Shown here piece by piece: positions 1-6,065 of a stretch of DNA of 9,616 nucleotides. Source of the stretch: an uncultured Helicobacter sp. (GTDB lineage: Bacteria > Campylobacterota > Campylobacteria > Campylobacterales > Helicobacteraceae); the NCBI GenBank assembly GCA_944325475.1, contig CALVAF010000207.1, forward strand, positions 1 to 9,616, read 5' to 3'. The notes under the pieces are model-generated. The model was given only the letters and a program-made list of their open reading frames with translations. It ran no database searches and had not been told where the DNA came from. The translations under genes were made by a program, and so were the position numbers. Every line of letters starts with the position of its first letter. Within the stretch, counting starts at the first letter, position 1.

Positions 1-183
1 CAAGATAAAATAGATGGGATTGTTTCAAATTATATCAATGAAAATTTCCAAACCCTCTTACAAATACTAAAACAACAAGAAATTCTACTAGAAAAACCAA
101 AACGAGCAAAGGTAACTATGAGCGATAAACTCTTAACAAAACTTATAAATGTCTTTATAAGGAAAAACTTGGGGCAAAGATAA
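1..183 (+). CDS. 3' end of an unrecognised protein (5' end outside the window)
   Basis: Frame 1 is open from the left edge to a TAA at 181-183, giving the last 60 residues of a protein. The fragment is Lys-, Gln- and Leu-rich: a helical stretch with several Gln/Glu/Leu residues (about residues 14-34) is followed by a basic tail ending KNLGQR. No signal peptide, membrane segment or catalytic motif is visible. I do not recognise the family and assign no function. The coding call rests on the long open frame in AT-rich DNA and on the ordinary amino-acid composition. The minus-strand ORF over 30-221 is judged a shadow. The same frame stays unusually open beyond the stop, with later stops only at 313, 358 and 460, so the gene could be a shortened version of a longer one, but that is weak evidence. 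Confidence 0.6.
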   Translation, partial: QDKIDGIVSNYINENFQTLLQILKQQEILLEKPKRAKVTMSDKLLTKLINVFIRKNLGQR

Positions 184-520
184 ATTAGAAATGTGGTTTT
201 GCCTTCTGATCTAAATACCACCGCTTATTTCAAGAGGACAAATACATTCTACTTTATAAAGCAATCACAAATTACAGAGCCAAATAAAGAAACCCTTAGT
301 CATAACCTTAATTAACTAATAATCCAAATTTTAAAATTTCATTTCTATTACAAAATATAGAGAATACATATATTTAACACTCTTCCTATTACTAAGGATT
401 CTGCAATACCAAAGAAAGCATTAGAATTACTTAATTTAAAGCTTTTTTATAAATTTACCTAACAATTATAAGGTAATAGAACTTCCATAGATTATTTAAA
501 CCAAAAGTTTTATTTTAGTA
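184..520. other. AT-rich intergenic stretch without a convincing gene
   Basis: About 340 bases lie between the upstream gene and the efflux-operon promoter. No ORF here has a credible start and ribosome binding site. Frame 1 continues open from 184 to 312 after the upstream stop and again from 361 to 459, so decayed coding sequence is possible. I see no tRNA, repeat array, strong terminator hairpin or insertion-sequence end. Confidence 0.5.
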
Positions 521-529
521 GAATTTAGA

Positions 530-535
530 TATAAT
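530..535 (+). promoter_or_regulatory. Putative -10 box of the hefABC promoter
   Basis: A perfect TATAAT lies 52 bases upstream of the hefA start codon, preceded by the T/A-rich tract usual for vegetative promoters of Campylobacterota. No clear -35 box is present, which is normal for this group. It is the only good promoter-like match just upstream of the operon, so it probably drives all three genes. The 15 bases ending in this box resemble those upstream of the small gene at 5764. Confidence 0.55.
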
Positions 536-558
536 TTTACAATTAATAAAATTAAAGC

Positions 559-568
559 GATTATCATT
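559..568. promoter_or_regulatory. Possible partial Fur-like operator in the hefA leader
   Basis: GATTATCATT matches ten consecutive bases of the 19-base palindromic Fur consensus known from Escherichia coli. The flanking bases match poorly. It lies between the putative -10 box and the hefA Shine-Dalgarno, where a bound repressor could block transcription. Ten-base AT-rich matches arise often by chance here, so this is only a candidate. Confidence 0.2.
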
Positions 569-587
569 TAAGGCTTAAAGGGGAAAA

Positions 588-1841
588 ATGGCAAAAAAGA
601 TAGCAATTTTGATAGTTTTTTGTCTTTGTGGAGTAGGCTTATTTGCAAACCCACTAAAAACTCTCATTGTAAATGCCAACAACAACCCTTTACTTGTATC
701 CAAAGACTACCAAACCAAAGCCCTAAAGGAAGAGAAAAAGGCGCTTTATGCAGGGTATTTGCCTAAGCTTGAAGGGGGCTATGCCTACCAAAGCACGAAT
801 AATCCCGATATTTTCTACCCAAAAAGGGTAAATGGGCCTTTTATTGAAGCTTCTTGGCTTTTGTTTGATGGGCTAAAAAGAGAAGGAAAATTTGCAATTC
901 AAAACCATAAAATCAAGGCTTCAGAATACTACACACTAGGAGTTAAGCAGCAGATTTTTTTGCAGATTATCCAACAATACTTCCAAGCCCTAAGCCTAAA
1001 ATCCAAGCAAAATGCCCTTTTAAATCAGCAAAATGAATTAAAAGAAAGCATTACAAAATATGAGAGTCTTTATCAAGCCGGGCTTGCTTTAGAAGATACA
1101 TTAGAAGCGATTAAATCGCAGTTTGCACAAAACTTCTATCAGCTAGAGAGTCTTCAGTTAGCCTTGCAAGTAAGTAAAGAGCAGTTAAGTCTTTTGAGTG
1201 GAATTGAAGATTTTGCGCTAGATGATTCTGTGAATATTAAAGAAATCCCCACACAAATTCCACCCAAGCAAAGAGCGGATTTGCAAGCGCAATTCTACTA
1301 TGCAAAAAGCCTAGAGAGTGCCTCCACACAACACACTTATCTACCCACTATCGCCCTAAATAACCGCTACACAAACTACCAATATCACGAGAGAAATCTC
1401 CCCACACTTCCCTTTCCTATCTCCATTAATGACCCTAAAAATCAAAATATTTTTGGGATTAGCATTTCTTTAGTTTTATTTGATTCTTTTGCAACCCATA
1501 GGGCTAGAGAATCAGTACACTTGCAGGCTTTGGGAGCAAATTTAGAATACGCTTACCAAAAAGATTCCCAAAAAAGAGAACGTATCCTTGCGCTAAGCGC
1601 CCTAAATGCAGCAAAAGAAAAAATCCAATGGGCAACTTCTATGCTAAATTCTGCCTCCATTACTTACACTTATGCTAAAGAGAAATTTAACTCCCAACTC
1701 ATCGATTACACGCAGTATTTAAAGGCTCTCTCAAGCCTCTTTAGCGCACAATCTTTTTACGATGACTCGCGTTTTGGTTATGAGGTAAAAAAAGCGGAAT
1801 TTCTCTACTCTAATGGCGAGAATTTAGAGGAGTTTTTATGA
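588..1841 (+). CDS. hefA: TolC-family outer-membrane efflux channel (HefA-like)
   Basis: This is the outer-membrane exit duct of a tripartite RND efflux pump, expected to form a trimer spanning the outer membrane and periplasm. The 417-residue protein starts with a Sec signal peptide: KK at residues 3-4, a hydrophobic core at about 5-18, and a likely cleavage site after Ala20. No lipobox precedes a usable Cys. Two OEP-type repeats follow. The first has YLPKLEGGYAY and a WLLFDG strand motif; the second has YLPTIALNNRY and LVLFDS. Long Gln/Leu/Lys-rich helices separate them. At 417 residues it is somewhat shorter than E. coli TolC (about 490). The ATG is preceded by AAAGGGG at 577-583. The stop overlaps the start of the adaptor gene, and the gene order matches H. 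pylori hefABC (cmeC is the Campylobacter counterpart). Much of the coding strand has more C than G, unlike hefB and hefC. Confidence 0.9.
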   Translation: MAKKIAILIVFCLCGVGLFANPLKTLIVNANNNPLLVSKDYQTKALKEEKKALYAGYLPKLEGGYAYQSTNNPDIFYPKRVNGPFIEASWLLFDGLKREGKFAIQNHKIKASEYYTLGVKQQIFLQIIQQYFQALSLKSKQNALLNQQNELKESITKYESLYQAGLALEDTLEAIKSQFAQNFYQLESLQLALQVSKEQLSLLSGIEDFALDDSVNIKEIPTQIPPKQRADLQAQFYYAKSLESASTQHTYLPTIALNNRYTNYQYHERNLPTLPFPISINDPKNQNIFGISISLVLFDSFATHRARESVHLQALGANLEYAYQKDSQKRERILALSALNAAKEKIQWATSMLNSASITYTYAKEKFNSQLIDYTQYLKALSSLFSAQSFYDDSRFGYEVKKAEFLYSNGENLEEFL

Positions 1842-2575
1842 AGCAAGTTTTGGTGTGGGTTTTGTGTTTTTTGCCGCTTTTTGGGGAAGGGATTTATGCA
1901 ACTTTTAGTATCCAAGCCGTGCAGAGTGCGACTTTGAGCCTTGCAAGCAATGGTGTAGTGGAGGAAGTTTTCGTAGAGATTGGAAAGAGTGTCAAAAAGG
2001 GCGAAAAATTGCTCGCACTTAAATCAAAAGATTTGCAAGAAAATGTGAAAATTGCTAAGGCGAGTTTGGATTCTGCAACCATTGAATATGAATTTTTAAA
2101 ATCCCAATACAAACGTTATGAGCACTCCCAACATGTAATTGACAAAAACACTTTTGAAAAGATTCAATCCCAATACCAATCTAGCCTCTATGCACTTAAA
2201 AAAGCACAGGCAAATTATACCCTACAAAAAGAGCTTTTGGATAAGACAATTTTGTATGCGCCCTTTAGTGGCGTAATTAGTGAGAAATTTGTGGAAGTAG
2301 GCGATGGAGTGGGGTCGATTTCAAGCAAACTCTTTGTGCTAGAATCAAGACAAAAAAAGGCGGTAATTGAGTTTGATTCGCAGTATTTTAATGAGGTAAA
2401 AGTCGGGGATAGATTTGTATATAAACTCCAAAATATCGAGCAAAAAACACCTTTAATCCTCACTAAAATCTATCCTAGCATTGAAGCAAAAAGCAAAAAG
2501 GCAAAGGCTGAAGCACTGCTAGATAGGGATTTGCCCTCTGGAATCTTTGGTGCTGGCATGATTGTAGGGCAGTGA
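1838..2575 (+). CDS. hefB: RND efflux periplasmic adaptor subunit (HefB-like)
   Basis: This is the membrane-fusion (adaptor) protein that links the inner-membrane pump to the outer-membrane channel. The 245-residue product has an N-terminal hydrophobic signal (residues 3-16) and no obvious lipobox. Then come the first biotinyl/lipoyl half (about 26-65, with GVVEEVFVEIGKSVKKGEKL), an alpha-helical hairpin (about 66-136), the second lipoyl half (about 137-168, with APFSGVISEKFVEVGDGV), and a beta-barrel ending GIFGAGMIVG. It is much shorter than AcrA (about 400 residues), as the hairpin is short and little lies beyond the barrel; the H. pylori homologue is also short. The start at 1838 overlaps the hefA stop (ATGA) and has AGAGGAG at 1826-1832 as Shine-Dalgarno, so translational coupling is likely. 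The coding strand has more G than C. Confidence 0.9.
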   Translation: MKQVLVWVLCFLPLFGEGIYATFSIQAVQSATLSLASNGVVEEVFVEIGKSVKKGEKLLALKSKDLQENVKIAKASLDSATIEYEFLKSQYKRYEHSQHVIDKNTFEKIQSQYQSSLYALKKAQANYTLQKELLDKTILYAPFSGVISEKFVEVGDGVGSISSKLFVLESRQKKAVIEFDSQYFNEVKVGDRFVYKLQNIEQKTPLILTKIYPSIEAKSKKAKAEALLDRDLPSGIFGAGMIVGQ

Positions 2576-5500
2576 TGTCAGAAATAGCTATTAAACGACC
2601 CATTGCGACTTTGATGTTTGTGCTTGCTTTGGTGTTTTTTGGGATTGATGGGTTAAAGCGTTTAAGTGTTTCCCTCTATCCCAATGTTGATGTGCCAGTC
2701 ATTACGATTACGACCTTTTATCCTGGGGCGAATCCAGAGATTGTAGAGAGCAAGGTAACAGAAAAGATTGAAGAATCCCTTAGCGGAATTGAATCACTTA
2801 AAAAAATCACTTCCAATAGTAGCGATAGTGTGAGTGTGGTAGTGGCAGAGTTTGAACTAGAAAAGCCCCTTGAGGTTGCTGCAAATGATGTGCGCGATAA
2901 GGTGCTATCAGTGAGCTTTGGAAGTGAAGTGCAATCACCTATTGTAGAAAAATTCAATGTCGGTGGTGCGCCGATTGTCTCGCTTTTTATCTCACCAAAA
3001 ACGCCCATTACTAGCCAACAAGACCTTTTGGAACTAAACACACATACTAATTTGAATATTAAGCCACTTTTACAACGCGTTAAGGGCGTGGGGAAAGTGA
3101 ATCTTGTAGGATTTTTAGAGAGGGAAATTAAGATTTTACCCGATCCTACTCTGCTTAATTACTACAATCTTACTTATTTGGATTTAAGCAGAGCCATTGC
3201 AGCACAAAACATCGAGATTGATGGTGGCAGAATCATCACACAAGAAAGAGAGTGGAAGATTCTAACCCAAGCGGATTCTCAGAGTTTAGAGGAGCTAGGT
3301 AATATCCTTGTGGGGGATAAAATTAAGCTAAGCGATATCGCAGAGATTTGGGATTCCACACAGGAACAGAGGAGTTTTTCGCATCTTGATTCTAAAGATT
3401 TTCAAGGCGGTGGAATCTTGCTTGAAATCCAAAAGATTTCAGGGGCAAATGAGATTGAAATTGTGGATTCTATCAAAGAGATTCTGCCAAGTTTACAAGC
3501 TAATAGCCCAAAGTATGATTTGAGGCTTTTACGCGATACAACAACTTATATCCAAGAGACGATTTGGGCAGTGGAATTTGATTTGATTTTGGGAGCTTTT
3601 TTAGCGGTTTTTGTTGTGTTTTTCTTTTTGCGTAATGTTTCGATGACTTGGATTACAAGTTTGAGTATCCCCGCTTCGATTATGGGGACTTTTGCATTTA
3701 TGTATTTTTGGGGCATGACTTTAAATCTTACAACCATGATTGCCATTACTTTAGCCATTGGAATCATCATCGATGATGCGATTGTAGTAATTGAAAACAT
3801 TTATAAAAAGCTAGAATCTGGAATGCCACACAAAGAGGCAGCATTAATGGGAGTAAAAGAAATCGCCTTTGCGTTAGTTGCGATTTCTGCGATGCTTTTG
3901 TCAGTGTTTGTGCCTATTGCCAATATGAGTGGAATCACTGGGAGATTTTTTGTCTCTTTTGGGATTAGCCTTGGTGCTTGTATTGTCATTTCATATTTGG
4001 TGGTGATTACCTTTATCCCTATGCTTAGCTCTAGGATGGCAAACCCTACCCAAAGTGCGTTTTATCTTAAGACAGAACGGTATTTTAAGGCTTTGGAATC
4101 AGTCTATGTGCGGATTTTGCAGTGGGTACTAGCCCATAAAGCTTTTGTGATTTTAACGATTCTAGGAGTTTTTGTGGCTTCACTTTTTTTGATTGCAAGG
4201 CTTGGAGTGGAATTTTTTCCATCAGAAGACAAGGCAGAATTTGATATTAACCTCACAGCAAAACCCGGAATCTCACTGGAAGCTATGCAAAAACAAACCT
4301 TAGAGATTCAAAAAAGATTAAGTCAAGAAAGTGAGGTGGAATACAGCATTTTAAACATCGGCTATACAGCTGAAAAAAAGGTTTATGAGGCAAAAATTTA
4401 TGTGCGTTTGGTGCCTCATGATAAAAGAAAGCGGAGTTTGCAGGAAATTATGCAGTTTTTGAGGGGAATTTATGAGAGCTACTCGCAAAAATTTGGTTTG
4501 GAAATTATACTCATTGAGATTCCACAAATTAGCCTAGGAGAAGATGATTCACCGCTGCAACTTGCTCTTTATTCGCTAGATAATACGGCCTTGCAAAGAA
4601 GTGTGGAAAAAATCACTAGCTTTATGGAGCAAAGTGGGAAATACAAAGATATTCATAATAATCTTAAGCCCCAAACGCCACAGCTAGAAATCACAATCAA
4701 TCGGGCTTTGGCAAGTCAATATAAACTCACCGCACAAGAAATCGCCCTTGTGATTAATAATGCATTTAGTGGCACACAGGAAATTTCGCATTATCGCGAA
4801 AATGGCAAGGAATACGATATTGTTTTACTCGCTAAAAAACGCGATAAAATCGAGGATTTAAAATCACTTACCTTGCGTAATAGCAATGGAGAAAATGTGT
4901 TTTTAGAAGGAATTGTGGAGATAAAAGAAGTGGGGGGAGTTACAAACATTCGGCATTATGATAGGCAAAAAAGCGTGATGATTTATGCTAATTTGGCAGA
5001 AAATGTGAGCTTAGGAGAAGCAACAAGTCTTTTGGAGAAAAATCGAGATTCATGGCTAGAATCAGGCGTGAATTACAAGATTGAAGGCTATGCTAAATAT
5101 ATGCAAGAGACTAATGAAGCTTTTATTGTGGCGATGACAACGGCATTTGTGCTCATTTACTTTATTTTAGCGGCGTTGTATGAATCGCTACTGCAACCCT
5201 TGATTATTATGATAACCTTGCCATTAAGCTTTAGTGGAGCGTTTTTGGGGCTTTTTGCAAGTGGAGAGTCACTAAGTTTGTTTAGCATTATGGGGCTTAT
5301 GCTGCTTATGGGGCTGGTGGGTAAAAATGCAACTTTAATTATCGATGTGGCAAATGAGAAGCGCAGGGAGGGAATGGAGCTAGAGAGGGCGATTATCGAG
5401 GCTGGAGAATTGCGACTGCGACCGATTTTGATGACAACTATTGCTATGGTTTTTGGAATGCTGCCTCTAGCTTTAGCAAGTGGGGCAGGAAGCGCGATAA

Positions 5501-5628
5501 AATCACCTATGGGAATTGCAATGATTGGCGGGTTACTTGTGTCGATGATTCTTAGTTTGCTGGTAGTGCCGGCATTTTATCGTTTGTTAGCCCCGCTTGA
5601 TGAGAAGTTAAGAGAGTATTACCGATAG
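2575..5628 (+). CDS. hefC: RND multidrug efflux transporter, HAE1 type (HefC-like)
   Basis: This is the inner-membrane, proton-driven pump of the tripartite system, expected to work as a trimer. The 1017-residue product is close to AcrB (1049) in length. TM1 is at about residues 9-29, followed by the porter-domain entry DVPVITITTFYPGANP. TM2-TM6 span about 330-490, TM7 is at about 520-545 and followed by FFPSEDKAEF, a second porter region runs from about 550 to 840, and TM8-TM12 lie at about 850-1008. The proton-relay residues are present: Asp400-Asp401 in TM4 (IGIIIDDAIVVIEN) and Lys917 in TM10 (GLVGKNATLIID). The Asp pair fits drug efflux rather than the heavy-metal class. The ATG at 2575 is preferred over GTG at 2572, because AGGG at 2566-2569 is 5 bases from the ATG but only 2 from the GTG. 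The ATG overlaps the hefB stop (TGATG). The actual substrates cannot be read from sequence. Confidence 0.93.
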   Translation: MSEIAIKRPIATLMFVLALVFFGIDGLKRLSVSLYPNVDVPVITITTFYPGANPEIVESKVTEKIEESLSGIESLKKITSNSSDSVSVVVAEFELEKPLEVAANDVRDKVLSVSFGSEVQSPIVEKFNVGGAPIVSLFISPKTPITSQQDLLELNTHTNLNIKPLLQRVKGVGKVNLVGFLEREIKILPDPTLLNYYNLTYLDLSRAIAAQNIEIDGGRIITQEREWKILTQADSQSLEELGNILVGDKIKLSDIAEIWDSTQEQRSFSHLDSKDFQGGGILLEIQKISGANEIEIVDSIKEILPSLQANSPKYDLRLLRDTTTYIQETIWAVEFDLILGAFLAVFVVFFFLRNVSMTWITSLSIPASIMGTFAFMYFWGMTLNLTTMIAITLAIGIIIDDAIVVIENIYKKLESGMPHKEAALMGVKEIAFALVAISAMLLSVFVPIANMSGITGRFFVSFGISLGACIVISYLVVITFIPMLSSRMANPTQSAFYLKTERYFKALESVYVRILQWVLAHKAFVILTILGVFVASLFLIARLGVEFFPSEDKAEFDINLTAKPGISLEAMQKQTLEIQKRLSQESEVEYSILNIGYTAEKKVYEAKIYVRLVPHDKRKRSLQEIMQFLRGIYESYSQKFGLEIILIEIPQISLGEDDSPLQLALYSLDNTALQRSVEKITSFMEQSGKYKDIHNNLKPQTPQLEITINRALASQYKLTAQEIALVINNAFSGTQEISHYRENGKEYDIVLLAKKRDKIEDLKSLTLRNSNGENVFLEGIVEIKEVGGVTNIRHYDRQKSVMIYANLAENVSLGEATSLLEKNRDSWLESGVNYKIEGYAKYMQETNEAFIVAMTTAFVLIYFILAALYESLLQPLIIMITLPLSFSGAFLGLFASGESLSLFSIMGLMLLMGLVGKNATLIIDVANEKRREGMELERAIIEAGELRLRPILMTTIAMVFGMLPLALASGAGSAIKSPMGIAMIGGLLVSMILSLLVVPAFYRLLAPLDEKLREYYR

Positions 5629-5727
5629 TGAGCGGATTTAATCTTTGCGATGCAGTGATGATGATTTAAGGGTATTTGGAATGGATTATAATTGATGAAT
5701 CTGTTGCATTTTTTAAGAATTTAGTAG

Positions 5728-5733
5728 TATAAT
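5728..5733 (+). promoter_or_regulatory. Putative -10 box of the small flagellar-like gene
   Basis: TATAAT lies 30 bases before the start codon at 5764, inside an A/T-rich tract and with no clear -35 box. Together with the 135-base gap after hefC it suggests separate vegetative transcription. I looked for a sigma-54 GG-N10-GC pattern around the TTGCA at 5704 and did not find one. No sigma-28 CGATAA-type box was seen. Confidence 0.5.
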
Positions 5734-5763
5734 TATCAGCAATTAAAATTTAGGAGGCGCTAA

Positions 5764-5988
5764 ATGAATTCTATTTCAGTCAATATTTATTCTGGATACA
5801 ATGCGTTTTCTAACGCACAAAGTGGTATTAATACGAATATACAAAGTGCGACTTTGGAGACTTCCAACACAGATTTAACCCAAAGCACAGCAAACACTAT
5901 TACTGCACAAAATGGCGTCGAAGCAAACGCACAAAGCATTCAAACTGCAGATTCTATGTCTCAAAGTTTGTTAGATATTATGGTTTAA
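5764..5988 (+). CDS. Small protein resembling the flagellar rod/hook C-terminal domain
   Basis: The product has 74 residues, with no signal peptide, Cys, Trp or membrane segment, and is rich in Asn, Gln, Ser and Thr. The C-terminal half (about residues 36-73) has the pattern of the Flg_bbr_C domain of FlgE/FlgG/FlgC proteins. VEANAQSIQTADSMSQSLLDI parallels the familiar YEANAKxIQTADEMLxxLLxI ending, and AQN before it matches the AQNAY-type segment. The N-terminal half has a SGYNAFSNAQSGINTN stretch like the start of rod/hook proteins but lacks the ANNIANVNTPGF motif. It is far shorter than real axial proteins (about 130 residues or more) and so looks reduced to terminal helices. The start is well supported by AGGAGG at 5752-5757, six bases away. 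Family resemblance is from memory of motifs; whether it is exported, assembled or regulatory is unknown. No flagellar neighbour is visible. Confidence 0.75.
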   Translation: MNSISVNIYSGYNAFSNAQSGINTNIQSATLETSNTDLTQSTANTITAQNGVEANAQSIQTADSMSQSLLDIMV

Positions 5989-6038
5989 TTCCTAATATCA
6001 TTAAACTAAATCTCCACAAACTCAACTTAATAAAACTC

Positions 6039-6062
6039 CTAAGCCCATTAAGATGGGCTTAG
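6039..6062 (-). terminator. Rho-independent terminator of metE
   Basis: A perfect 10-base-pair stem (CTAAGCCCAT and its complement) closes a TAAG loop and starts three bases beyond the metE stop codon. On the minus strand the stem is followed by GAGTTTTATT, a moderate T tract. On the plus strand no T tract follows, so it is mainly a metE terminator, although the hairpin could also slow transcripts from the convergent small gene. Confidence 0.75.
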
Positions 6063-6065
6063 AAT

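Noticed and set aside
30..221. Minus-strand open frame of 63 codons at the left edge
   Set aside because: It overlaps the plus-strand gene end on the opposite strand and has a Phe/Ile/Ser-rich composition typical of antisense AT-rich DNA.
2718..3989. Three minus-strand open frames inside hefC
   Set aside because: They are antisense to conserved porter and membrane segments of the RND pump and have no independent support.
5694..5708. Possible sigma-54 promoter before the small flagellar-like gene
   Set aside because: A TTGCA is present, but the GG dinucleotide required ten bases before its GC is missing.
6039..6062. Hairpin as terminator of the plus-strand small gene
   Set aside because: No T tract follows the hairpin on the plus strand; it fits metE on the minus strand much better.
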